DNA from: Cyanobium usitatum str. Tous
Lineage (GTDB): Bacteria > Cyanobacteriota > Cyanobacteriia > PCC-6307 > Cyanobiaceae
Direction of reading: 5' to 3'
Assembly (NCBI RefSeq): GCF_003011885.1
Contig: NZ_PXXO01000004.1
Span: 1-64,000 of the forward strand
Length of the DNA: 64,000 nucleotides
The translations under genes were made by a program, and so were the position numbers. Below, one piece after another: positions 28,884-36,876 of the stretch. How positions within the stretch are numbered: the first letter of the stretch is position 1; each line of letters begins with the position of its first letter. A model generated the notes under the pieces. That model was not told the DNA's origin, made no database searches, and was given only the letters and a program-made list of their open reading frames with translations.

Positions 28884-29837
28884 GGCGCGGGCCAGCTGGG
28901 CATCGGCGGCAATCTGGGCTGCGAGCTGCTCAAAGCTGGCGAAGGTTTGCTGGCGGCGCAGCAGTTGCAGCGGCTCCACCACCAGCTCCAATCCCTCAAG
29001 CTCCAGCTGTCGATCGAGCAGGTGCACCTCCACCGCCGAAGGGGCGGTGGGATCCACCGTGGGCTGGGGGCCGAGGTTCATCACCGCCGGCAGCATCGGG
29101 CCGCCGGCCACCGATGCCATGGCTGCATAAACCCCCTCCAGCGGCAAAAACTTGCGGCCATCCACCTGCAGGTTGGCGGTGGGCCAACCGAGTTGCTTAC
29201 CAAGCCCGCGGCCACGCACCACCAGCCCACTGAAGCGATAGGGACGCTCCAGCAAGCGGCGGGCCTCCGCCAGATCTCCGGCCCCTAGGGCCCGGCGGAT
29301 GCGGCTGCTGCTCACCCGCTCCTCGCCATCCCAGAGCATCGGCAGCACCTCCACCTCGATGCCGTGACGGGCACCAATCACCGCCAGGGCCTGACTGTCG
29401 CCGCTGCGGCCGGCCCCGAAGCGGAAGTTGTCACCCACGGCGACCCGCTGGGCCGCCAGCTGGCCCACCAGCACCTGCTCCACGAAGGCCTCGGGGCTGA
29501 GAGCGGCAAGCTCCCGGCTGAAGGGCACCAGCACCAGCTGCTCAATGCCCAGGGGCTCCAGCAGATGCAGCTTTTCAGCGGGCAGGTCGAGCCGCAAGCG
29601 CGCCTCGCCGTGCAGCACCTCGCGGGGATGGGGCCAAAAGCTCACCACCGTGGGAATCGCCGCCGCTTCGTTGCCAGCCGCAGCAGTTACTGCCGCGATG
29701 ACGCGGCGATGGCCCTGATGCAGGCCATCAAAGCTGCCGAGGGCGATGGCCGTGGGGCGCAGGGCCTCCTGGGGGGATCGCAGGGGTATCAACGCTACGG
29801 AACCCAAAGGCAACGGGAGCCAAATCGATCCTCCCAT
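28809..29837 (-). CDS. ribF: Bifunctional riboflavin kinase / FAD synthetase
   Basis: RibF phosphorylates riboflavin to FMN and adenylates it to FAD. The N-terminal FAD synthetase has ALGSFDGLHQGHRRVI, FWPHPREVL and the VSSSRIRRAL motif. The C-terminal kinase has VVRGRGLGKQLGWPTANL and AVMNLGPQPT. Length 342 aa, slightly long because of a disordered C-terminal tail that lies antisense to a possible small peptide gene. Confidence 0.94.
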   Translation of the reverse strand: MGGSIWLPLPLGSVALIPLRSPQEALRPTAIALGSFDGLHQGHRRVIAAVTAAAGNEAAAIPTVVSFWPHPREVLHGEARLRLDLPAEKLHLLEPLGIEQLVLVPFSRELAALSPEAFVEQVLVGQLAAQRVAVGDNFRFGAGRSGDSQALAVIGARHGIEVEVLPMLWDGEERVSSSRIRRALGAGDLAEARRLLERPYRFSGLVVRGRGLGKQLGWPTANLQVDGRKFLPLEGVYAAMASVAGGPMLPAVMNLGPQPTVDPTAPSAVEVHLLDRQLELEGLELVVEPLQLLRRQQTFASFEQLAAQIAADAQLARALSAGIGVGEAPANEGCDPAEQQNP

Positions 29838-29869
29838 GGCACCTTTGGTTCACCCATCTGGATGGCTGA

Positions 29870-30451
29870 ATGGCTGACCGCCTCGACCTGCAGCTAATCG
29901 CCGCGGCATTGCGGCGCCTGGGCTGGATTCGGCTCTGGTCCCAGGTGGTGCTGGGGGTGGTGGTGGTTGGGGTGCTGCTTTTCAACAACATCGGCGGCCG
30001 CCTGGCGGCCAATTCAGCCCGCGCCCTCGGCCTGGGGCCTGGCATCTCGCTCACCACCATCGCCTTCCTGCTGCTGCTCTGGTGCATCTGGCAGAGCTGG
30101 CTGGTGGTGCGCTGCGGCCGGGCCCTCAATTCGCCGGTGCGGCCCAGCAAGGGTGAAACCTCGCGGCTGATCAAGCGGGGCGTGCTGGCCGACCTGGCCG
30201 GCATCACCCTGGCGGTGCTGGGCTATCAGTCGCTGGCCGGCAGCCTGTTTGTGCAGGCCTCCCAACAGGTGCCAGGCTTCTTTGGTGCCCAGATCCAGGC
30301 AACCCCTGGCGTGGCTGGGCGAGTGATCGGTCTACCGATCACCTCGATCGAGATGTTGGCCGTGCTGGGCAACACCCAGGTGCTGTTTGCCCATCTGATC
30401 GGGCTCTGGATCAGCCTCTGGCTGCTGCAGCGGGTTTACCGCACAGCCTGA
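29870..30451 (+). CDS. DUF3611 family membrane protein
   Basis: A 193-aa protein with four membrane segments (for example WSQVVLGVVVVGVLLF and TTIAFLLLLWCIWQSW) and the conserved pair GETSRLIKRGVLADLAG and VFAHLIGLW-like ending. DUF3611 is shared by cyanobacteria and plants, and its function is unknown. The frame starts 32 bases from ribF, in the opposite direction. Confidence 0.8.
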   Translation: MADRLDLQLIAAALRRLGWIRLWSQVVLGVVVVGVLLFNNIGGRLAANSARALGLGPGISLTTIAFLLLLWCIWQSWLVVRCGRALNSPVRPSKGETSRLIKRGVLADLAGITLAVLGYQSLAGSLFVQASQQVPGFFGAQIQATPGVAGRVIGLPITSIEMLAVLGNTQVLFAHLIGLWISLWLLQRVYRTA

Positions 30452-30462
30452 TTAAAGGCCGC

Positions 30463-31248
30463 TCACCAAACCGGCAGATCAGCCGTGCGGCCGCGCCAAA
30501 AAATATCCGGTTGGAGCGGCGTCAGGGAGACACCACCGGCATTGATCTGGGCCACATCGGTGGGCCAGGCCGCCGGCCCCGACACCTGAGCCTCCAGATC
30601 GTTGACCACCTCCCCCGCCAGCCAGTAGTAGCTGCGGCCGCGGGGGTCTACCCGCTGCTCGAACTGGTCGGTGTAGCGACGCACCGCTGAATTACACCAG
30701 CGCAGCTCTCCAATCGCCTCAGCTGGCCGGGGCGGCACATTGAGATTGAGCAACATGTTGCTGGGCCAACCCTCCGCCAGCATCCGCTCAGCCACATCGA
30801 GGGCGAGGCGTGCCGCTGGCGCAAATTGGCGCCATTGAAAGTCGGCACTACTTACTGCCAGGGCGGGGAGGCCTTCAATCGTGCCCTCCATCGCCGCACT
30901 CACCGTGCCGGAATACAGCACATCTGTGCCCAGGTTGGGGCCGTGGTTGATGCCGGAGAGCACCAGATCCGGCCACTCATCCAGCAAGGAAAACAGGGCC
31001 AGCTTGACGCAGTCCGAGGGGGTGCCGCTGCAGGCCCAGGCCTGGACGCCATCATCGAACAACTCATCAGCCCGCTCCGCCCGTATTGGGGTCTGCAGGG
31101 TGAGACCGTGGCCCGTAGCGGAGCGCTCCTGGTCAGGACACACCACACTCACCTGGTGGCCGCGGGCCAGGGCCGCATTGGCCAGAGTTCGAATGCCTTC
31201 AGCGAAGACCCCGTCGTCGTTGCTGATCAGGATCTTGAGCGGTGCCAT
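30463..31248 (-). CDS. surE: 5'/3'-nucleotidase SurE
   Basis: SurE is a divalent-metal-dependent nucleotidase acting on nucleoside monophosphates, linked to stationary-phase survival. The 261-aa protein starts [19 protein letters not shown] with the metal-binding DD pair. It also has [11 protein letters not shown] and the conserved [22 protein letters not shown] 31248 is preferred over one five codons upstream. Confidence 0.95.
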   Translation of the reverse strand: MAPLKILISNDDGVFAEGIRTLANAALARGHQVSVVCPDQERSATGHGLTLQTPIRAERADELFDDGVQAWACSGTPSDCVKLALFSLLDEWPDLVLSGINHGPNLGTDVLYSGTVSAAMEGTIEGLPALAVSSADFQWRQFAPAARLALDVAERMLAEGWPSNMLLNLNVPPRPAEAIGELRWCNSAVRRYTDQFEQRVDPRGRSYYWLAGEVVNDLEAQVSGPAAWPTDVAQINAGGVSLTPLQPDIFWRGRTADLPVW

Positions 31249-31320
31249 CGGGCCTAACGCCATTTAGCCGCAAGGTAACTGGGGCGGCTCCTTACAGTCA
31301 GTAATCCCTCTGCCCCTGCC

Positions 31321-32328
31321 GTGAGCGCCACCGTTTCCCTGCAGCAGCTCACCGACCAGCTCCAGGCGCTGGAAAGCCAGGCTGCAGCAGAGATCTCCAC
31401 CGCCAGCACCGCTGCTGAACTGGAAGAACTTCGCGTGGGACTGCTCGGCAAGAAGGGGCGCCTTTCTGGCGTGCTTGGCGCTATGGGCAAGCTGCCTGGC
31501 GATGAGCGGCCCCTGATCGGCCAAAGGGCCAACGTGCTCAAAGAGCAGGTGCAGGCGCTCCTTGGCGAGCGGCTTACGGCAGTGAAAAGCGCAGCCATGG
31601 CCGAGCGTCTCGCCGGCGAAACCATTGACGTAACTGCGGCCTGCAGCTTCACGCCGCCTGGCCACCGCCACCCCTTAATCAGCACGATCGAGGAGATCGT
31701 CGACATCTTTGCCGGCCTGGGATATCGGGTATCGGAGGGGCCTGAGATCGAGAGCGATTACTACAACTTCACGGCCCTCAACATCCCCGAGCATCACCCC
31801 GCCCGGGACATGCAGGACACCTTTTATCTGGGCGATAGCCAACTGCTACGCACCCACACCTCGCCGGTGCAGATCCGCTACCTGGAGAACAACCCACCGC
31901 CAGTGCGGGTGATCGCCCCAGGGCGGGTGTATCGCCGCGACGCCGTGGATGCCACCCACTCGCCCGTGTTCCACCAGGTGGAGGTCCTGGCGATTGATGA
32001 GGGGTTGGACTTCAGCCACCTGCGCGGCACCGTCACGGCCTTTCTGCAGCAGTTTTTCGGCGACCTGCCAGTGCGCTTTCGGGCCAGCTACTTCCCCTTC
32101 ACCGAACCCAGCGCCGAGGTGGATGTGCAGTGGCGTGGCCGCTGGCTGGAGGTGATGGGCTGCGGCATGGTCGACCCCGCCGTGCTCACCGGTATGGGCC
32201 TCGATCCAGAGCGCTGGAGCGGCTTCGCCGCTGGCCTGGGCGTCGAGCGCTTCTGCATGGTGCGCCACGGCATCGACGACATTCGCCGGCTCTACACCAG
32301 CGACCTGCGCTTCCTGGAGCAGTTTTAG
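31321..32328 (+). CDS. pheS: Phenylalanine--tRNA ligase alpha subunit
   Basis: A 335-aa class II synthetase subunit that forms an alpha2-beta2 enzyme with PheT (not in the window). The N-terminal coiled coil (about 1-90) is followed by [19 protein letters not shown] and [17 protein letters not shown]. Motif 2 is around [19 protein letters not shown] and motif 3 near [18 protein letters not shown]. The start is GTG. Confidence 0.96.
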   Translation: MSATVSLQQLTDQLQALESQAAAEISTASTAAELEELRVGLLGKKGRLSGVLGAMGKLPGDERPLIGQRANVLKEQVQALLGERLTAVKSAAMAERLAGETIDVTAACSFTPPGHRHPLISTIEEIVDIFAGLGYRVSEGPEIESDYYNFTALNIPEHHPARDMQDTFYLGDSQLLRTHTSPVQIRYLENNPPPVRVIAPGRVYRRDAVDATHSPVFHQVEVLAIDEGLDFSHLRGTVTAFLQQFFGDLPVRFRASYFPFTEPSAEVDVQWRGRWLEVMGCGMVDPAVLTGMGLDPERWSGFAAGLGVERFCMVRHGIDDIRRLYTSDLRFLEQF

Positions 32329-32383
32329 TTGGGCGGTTTGATTGGAGCCCCATAAACTCGGGCAGCCCCTCGCTTCCCGATCG

Positions 32384-33301
32384 GTGCCCCGCGTCGGACT
32401 GATCGTGAATGACGGCAAGGACCTCGCCCTGTCCACCGCCGACACCATCGAGGCGCGCTTTACGGCGGCTGGCTATGGCGTGGTGCGGGTTAGCAGCTCC
32501 GGCGGCATGGTGGGTTTCGCCAACCCCGACCAGCACCTGCGCACCCGGGGCTATGCGGCCTGCGTGCCGGCCGGCTTCGACCGGGATCTAAGCCTGGCGG
32601 TGGTGCTGGGCGGCGACGGCACCGTGCTTTCAGCCGCCCGTCAAACGGCTCCGGTTGGCATCCCGATCCTCACCATCAATACGGGCCATCTGGGCTTTCT
32701 GGCGGAGGCCTACCTGCACCAGCTGGAGGGGGCCCTGGAGCAGGTGCTCTCCGGCGAGTGGACGGTGGAGGAGCGCACGATGCTGATCGTCAGCGTGATG
32801 CGCGGCGAGCAGCGGCGCTGGGAGGTGCTCTGCCTCAACGAAATGGCCTTGCACCGCGAGCCGCTCACCTCGATGTGCCACTTCGAAATCGCCATCGGCC
32901 GCCATGCGCCGGTCGATATCGCCGCCGACGGGGTGATCCTTGCCACCCCCACCGGCTCCACCGCCTACGCCCTCAGCGCCGGTGGACCGGTGATCACCCC
33001 GGACTGCCCGGTGCTGCAACTCACGCCGATCGCGCCCCATTCGCTGGCCTCGCGCGCCCTGGTGTTCAGCGACCGCGAGCCGGTGACGGTGTTTCCCGCC
33101 ACGCCCGAGCGACTGATGATGGTGGTGGATGGCAGCGCTGGTTGTTACATCTGGCCGGAGGATCGAATCCTGGTGCGCCGCAGCGAGCAGCCCGTGCGCT
33201 TTGTGCGGCTGGCCAACCACGAGTTTTTCCAGGTGCTGCGCAACAAATTGGGTTGGGGCCTGCCCCACGTGGCCAAGCCCGGCAACGGCACGGCGCCATG
33301 A
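32384..33301 (+). CDS. nadK: NAD kinase
   Basis: NadK makes NADP from NAD and ATP. The 305-aa protein from GTG starts [18 protein letters not shown]. Signatures are [36 protein letters not shown] and [20 protein letters not shown]. An in-frame TTG at 32342 would add 14 residues, but homologues begin at PRVGLI. It overlaps the next gene by ATGA. Confidence 0.94.
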   Translation: MPRVGLIVNDGKDLALSTADTIEARFTAAGYGVVRVSSSGGMVGFANPDQHLRTRGYAACVPAGFDRDLSLAVVLGGDGTVLSAARQTAPVGIPILTINTGHLGFLAEAYLHQLEGALEQVLSGEWTVEERTMLIVSVMRGEQRRWEVLCLNEMALHREPLTSMCHFEIAIGRHAPVDIAADGVILATPTGSTAYALSAGGPVITPDCPVLQLTPIAPHSLASRALVFSDREPVTVFPATPERLMMVVDGSAGCYIWPEDRILVRRSEQPVRFVRLANHEFFQVLRNKLGWGLPHVAKPGNGTAP

Positions 33302-33969
33302 ACTATTCCCACATCCTGCTGCTGGGCCCGGAGGCCGAGGCCCTGGCGCCACGGCTCGAGGCTTCCGGCTACTCGTGCTGCAGGGAGCCTGTGCCGGCTG
33401 GGGCAACCCCAGATGCGGTGCTGCTCTCCAGCGGCGATTCGGGCCGCATCGCCTCCCTGCGAGAGCAGTGGGGCCCCATCCCCGTGCTGCTGGATGTGGG
33501 CGACGACACGGTGGAGGCGCGGGTCCACTGCCTCAGCTCAGGAGCAGACGACTTCTGGCTTTCGAGCCTCGGCCCCAGCGACCTCCTGATGCGGCTGCGA
33601 TTGCATCTAGATCTCACAAGCAGCGCCAATGTGCCGGCCCAGCTACTGCAGGTGGGGGACCTGGTGCTGAATCCCAGCACCCGCCAAGTGAAACGGGGAG
33701 CGCGGCTCGTGGGCCTGACGGCCAGGGAATACCAGCTGCTGCTGCTGCTGCTGGAGCGCAAGGGCACTGTGGTGAGCCGGGAGTTGATCCTGCGCCAGGT
33801 ATGGAACGATGAGCAGGCCAGCAACAGCAGCAGCAACGTGATTGAGGTGTATGTGCGCTACCTGCGCCAGAAGCTGGAGGAGGGCGGCGAACGACGGCTG
33901 ATCCACACGATCCGCGGTCAGGGCTACTGCCTGAGCGAGCGGCTGCCCCAGCTGGAGACCTGCGAATGA
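33298..33969 (+). CDS. OmpR/PhoB-type response regulator with degenerate receiver
   Basis: A 223-aa protein. The C-terminal winged helix (about 125-220) is standard: [17 protein letters not shown], then [17 protein letters not shown] and [11 protein letters not shown]. The receiver half lacks the usual acidic pair ([11 protein letters not shown] instead of a VEDD motif). It has serines where the phosphorylated Asp should be ([11 protein letters not shown]) and lacks the conserved Thr and Lys. It should therefore not be phosphorylated in the normal way, and is probably regulated by abundance or another ligand. No kinase is adjacent. Confidence 0.86.
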   Translation: MNYSHILLLGPEAEALAPRLEASGYSCCREPVPAGATPDAVLLSSGDSGRIASLREQWGPIPVLLDVGDDTVEARVHCLSSGADDFWLSSLGPSDLLMRLRLHLDLTSSANVPAQLLQVGDLVLNPSTRQVKRGARLVGLTAREYQLLLLLLERKGTVVSRELILRQVWNDEQASNSSSNVIEVYVRYLRQKLEEGGERRLIHTIRGQGYCLSERLPQLETCE

Positions 33970-34457
33970 GCGCCAGACGCGGCTGGGTGCTAGCCCTGCC
34001 TGGAGTGGCTGCCCTGCTGTGCGGCTTCACGCCGCCGCCGCCCCAATGGCTGCCGATCACGGCCCGGTGGTGCCTGGCGCCTGATCGCTGCATCGCCCTG
34101 GAGGTGGCCGACACCCCCGAAAAGCAAATCAAGGGACTGCAGCTGCGGCCAGCGCTAGCGCCATTGCGGGGCATGTGGTTCCCCTACAACCCGCCGTCTC
34201 TGGCGCGCTTCTGGATGCACCGCACCCCCGAACCCCTCGACATGTTATTTGTGCAGGGCGGCCGGGTGGTGGCGATCGAAGCCCACACCAAACCCTGCCT
34301 GCACCTGCCCTGCCGCAGCTACGGCCCTGATCAGGAGGTGGACGGCGTGCTGGAGCTTGCCGCCGGCCAGGCCGCAGCCCAGGGCATCCAGGTGGGCACG
34401 GCGGTGCGGCTAGAGGCCATCAAGGCAGCCGCCCCGTCAGCACCAGCACGGGATTAA
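33966..34457 (+). CDS. DUF192 family protein (exported)
   Basis: A 163-aa protein with a short signal peptide (LALPGVAALLCGF). The DUF192 core has EVADTPEKQIKGLQLRPAL, GMWFPYNPPSLARFWMHRT and VVAIEAHTKPC. The family has a small beta fold of unknown function. It overlaps the response regulator by ATGA. Its 3' end overlaps the opposing cobL gene by 38 bases. Confidence 0.8.
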   Translation: MSARRGWVLALPGVAALLCGFTPPPPQWLPITARWCLAPDRCIALEVADTPEKQIKGLQLRPALAPLRGMWFPYNPPSLARFWMHRTPEPLDMLFVQGGRVVAIEAHTKPCLHLPCRSYGPDQEVDGVLELAAGQAAAQGIQVGTAVRLEAIKAAAPSAPARD

Positions 34458-35700
34458 GCGGCGCCAGGCGGGTGCCATCGGCGAGGGGGGCACCGCGCCA
34501 GGCCTGGTGCTGGGCCAGCGCCACCTGGCAGCCCGCCTGCTCCAGCAGCGGCCGCAACTCCGCCAAGGCTTCCAGCGTGGCCAGGGGGATCACCACCACA
34601 CCGCTGGGCCGCAGCCGCTGCAGCACCGCAGCCAGCACCGCCGCGCGCTCGCGGCCACCTCCGCCGATCAGCACCCGATCCGGATCGGGCAGCTCCGCCA
34701 GGGCTTCGGGGGCCCGGCCCTCGTGAATCCCCGCCGGACGCACCCCCAGCCGCTCGGCATTGGCTGCGATCAAAGCTGCAGAGCCGCCGCGGGCCTCCAG
34801 GGCCCAGAGCGCCAGGCCAGGCCGCAGCCGCAGCGCCTCGAGCCCCACCGAACCCACGCCGGCGCCGATATCCCAGATCACGCCGCACTCGGGCAGCTCC
34901 AGATCGGCCAGCAGCTGAATGCGCACCTCCCGCTTGGTCATCAAGCCGGGGCGGTCGTCGTGCTGGAGGAACAGGCCGTCTTCAAGGCCAAACAGGGGGA
35001 GGGCGGCGGGATCAGCCGGGGGCGCCGGCGGCTCAGCGATCAGCAGCACTAGGTGCAGCGGATCCAAGTCGGGCGGCAGGGGTGCCCCGGGGACCAGCCG
35101 CTGCATCCGCTCCGCCGGATGGCCCAGGCGCTCACACAGCCAGAAGGCATAGGCCGCCTCCAGGCCAGAGGCCGCCAGGATCCGCCGCACCTCCTCGGCG
35201 CCGCCGCGGCCCGGGTCGGTGAGCACCGCCAGGGCAGGCGGTCGCTTCCGCAGGGCGGCGGCCAGGGGTTCGGGGTCGCGGCCGTGCAGGCTGATCCAGC
35301 TGGCGTCCTGCCAGGGGCGGCCGAGGCGGGCAAAGGCCAGCTGCAAGGAGCAGGGGGCGGGATGAAAGCGCAGCTGGGCGGCTGGAAAGCGCTGCAGCAG
35401 CAGGCGACCGATGCCAAACCAAAGCGGGTCGCCACTAGCGAGCAGCACCGCCGGCCGGCCCGTCGCCAGGGCCTGCTCCAGCGGGCCGAAAATCTGCTCG
35501 GGCCGATCGCTGGCCAGGAGCTGGGGGCAGGGGTTCCCCGCCGGGATGCGGCCGGCCCCCTGTTCCTCCTGCCACCAGGGGCCAAGCTCCGCCAGCAAGC
35601 GCTGGGGGGCAAGCAGCAGCTGGGCAGCTCGCACCAAGGCGAGGCTGGGGGCCGGCAGCGCAGCCACCCCCCCGGCATCGGTGCCGACCACCTCCAACAC
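34420..35700 (-). CDS. cobL: Precorrin-6Y C5,15-methyltransferase (decarboxylating), CbiE-CbiT fusion
   Basis: CobL methylates C5 and C15 and decarboxylates ring C acetate in corrin synthesis. The N-terminal CbiE half has VVGTDAGGVAALPA and LLASGDPLWFGIGRLLL. The C-terminal CbiT half (about 230-420) has the SAM-binding GVIWDIGAGVGSVGLEALRL and PDRVLIGGGG. Start is GTG. Length 426 aa matches the fusion. With cobQ at 3598 it points to a full corrin pathway in this genome. Confidence 0.92.
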   Translation of the reverse strand: MLEVVGTDAGGVAALPAPSLALVRAAQLLLAPQRLLAELGPWWQEEQGAGRIPAGNPCPQLLASDRPEQIFGPLEQALATGRPAVLLASGDPLWFGIGRLLLQRFPAAQLRFHPAPCSLQLAFARLGRPWQDASWISLHGRDPEPLAAALRKRPPALAVLTDPGRGGAEEVRRILAASGLEAAYAFWLCERLGHPAERMQRLVPGAPLPPDLDPLHLVLLIAEPPAPPADPAALPLFGLEDGLFLQHDDRPGLMTKREVRIQLLADLELPECGVIWDIGAGVGSVGLEALRLRPGLALWALEARGGSAALIAANAERLGVRPAGIHEGRAPEALAELPDPDRVLIGGGGRERAAVLAAVLQRLRPSGVVVIPLATLEALAELRPLLEQAGCQVALAQHQAWRGAPLADGTRLAPLNPVLVLTGRLP

Positions 35701-35752
35701 GGCCTGCTGAGCCAGGGCGCCCCACGGTCACTGCAGCCATGATGGCCGGCCT

Positions 35753-36016
35753 GTGCCACCGGACCCAGCCGTGAGCGACCGCCGCCAGCGCATCCACGAC
35801 CTGGTGCTGGCCCTGCTAGCCCAGCAAAAAGACCTGGAGCTGCTCGCCGGCGACGGCACGGGCCTGCCTAGCAGCGATCCCGGCAATTGGATCGAGCGCA
35901 ACCGCCGCGTGGTGCAGCGCTATCAGGCCCTAGTGCGCTCGGCCGTGACCCTCGACGCCCTGGTGGATCAGGAGGTGAACGGGGGATTCCAGGCGCCAGC
36001 GAACCAGGCCTACTGA
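35753..36016 (+). CDS. Conserved cyanobacterial hypothetical protein
   Basis: An 87-aa helical protein: IHDLVLALLAQQKDLELL, then NWIERNRRVVQRYQALV and TLDALVDQEVNG. It starts with GTG at 35753 or, more likely, GTG at 35771 (VSDRRQRIHD). No membrane segment and no known function. Divergent from cobL by 52 bases. Confidence 0.6.
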   Translation: MPPDPAVSDRRQRIHDLVLALLAQQKDLELLAGDGTGLPSSDPGNWIERNRRVVQRYQALVRSAVTLDALVDQEVNGGFQAPANQAY

Positions 36017-36101
36017 TCGGCTCTGCTCAATCCCGATCACCAGTCCAACACCAAAATCCGCTTAAACTGCTCTCAGGGTCGGACTCGAGGTAGCTGAAAC
36101 C

Positions 36102-36332
36102 ATGAAAGTGACCGTTGAACTTTCGGATACTGAGATGACCGAAATCCTGGAGCTCACCGGCGAGCGCAAGAAGGGGCCCGCCATCCGCCGCCTGATGGAG
36201 GAGGCCCTGCAGCAGCACCGTCGCGCCCAGATCGCTCAGCGATTCCTCAGCGGCGAGTGGGGCGTCGAGCTGGAGAGCTTCGAGTCCGACCAAGAGCGCG
36301 AGCGCCAACGGAACCAGGAGTTCGCTGCATGA
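36102..36332 (+). CDS. vapB: VapB-family antitoxin
   Basis: A 76-aa protein with an N-terminal strand-helix segment (MKVTVELSDTEMTEIL) and an acidic C-terminal tail rich in Glu/Arg, as in DUF2191/VapB antitoxins. The tail would wrap the toxin; the N-terminus would bind the operon promoter. It overlaps vapC by ATGA. The type II pair looks complete, unlike the remnant at 21043. Confidence 0.8.
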   Translation: MKVTVELSDTEMTEILELTGERKKGPAIRRLMEEALQQHRRAQIAQRFLSGEWGVELESFESDQERERQRNQEFAA

Positions 36333-36733
36333 CCCTGCTGCTCGACACCAGCCTGTGGGTCGACTTCACCCGTACCCGGAGCCCGGCCCCCCTCAAACAG
36401 TTCATCGCGCCCTTCGTGCTCGACCCTGAGGCCCACCTGGCGGAACCGGTGCGTTTTGAGATGCTGCGTTCAGCCCGTCCAGACGAAACCCGCCAACTGA
36501 TAGCCCAGTTCGACACCCTGCCCACGCTCTCCACCCCTGTAGATCTGTGGCAGCGGGCGATCGACCTGGGCCAGGCCTGCCGCCAGATCGGTCAGACGGT
36601 TCTCAGCCTCGACCTCCTAGTGGCCGCCGTGGCTCTGCACCACAACGCAGTGTTGGTGAGTTTCGATGCCGATTTCGAAGCCATCGCCTCGGTGAGTGAG
36701 CTGCGCCTGCAGCGCCTTGAACGCCCTGCCTGA
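36329..36733 (+). CDS. vapC: VapC PIN-domain RNase toxin
   Basis: A 134-aa PIN protein: LLLDTSLWVDFTRTRSP supplies the first catalytic Asp, VRFEMLRSARPDE the Glu, LSLDLLVAAVALHHNAVLVS the third acidic residue and SFDADFEAIASV the last. VapC toxins cut tRNA or rRNA. The start overlaps the vapB stop. Confidence 0.88.
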   Translation: MTLLLDTSLWVDFTRTRSPAPLKQFIAPFVLDPEAHLAEPVRFEMLRSARPDETRQLIAQFDTLPTLSTPVDLWQRAIDLGQACRQIGQTVLSLDLLVAAVALHHNAVLVSFDADFEAIASVSELRLQRLERPA

Positions 36734-36876
36734 CCCATTCGAAGCCTTTACGTTCATCTAGCCATCGCATCTTTCTGCCATCTTCTGCACACACCACTTC
36801 TGTTAGAGCCCCTGCAGGAAGCCCAGTCCCAGCCGCCAACAACCTCTGACAAGCTGGACGCACCTTTTCTGGCCCC

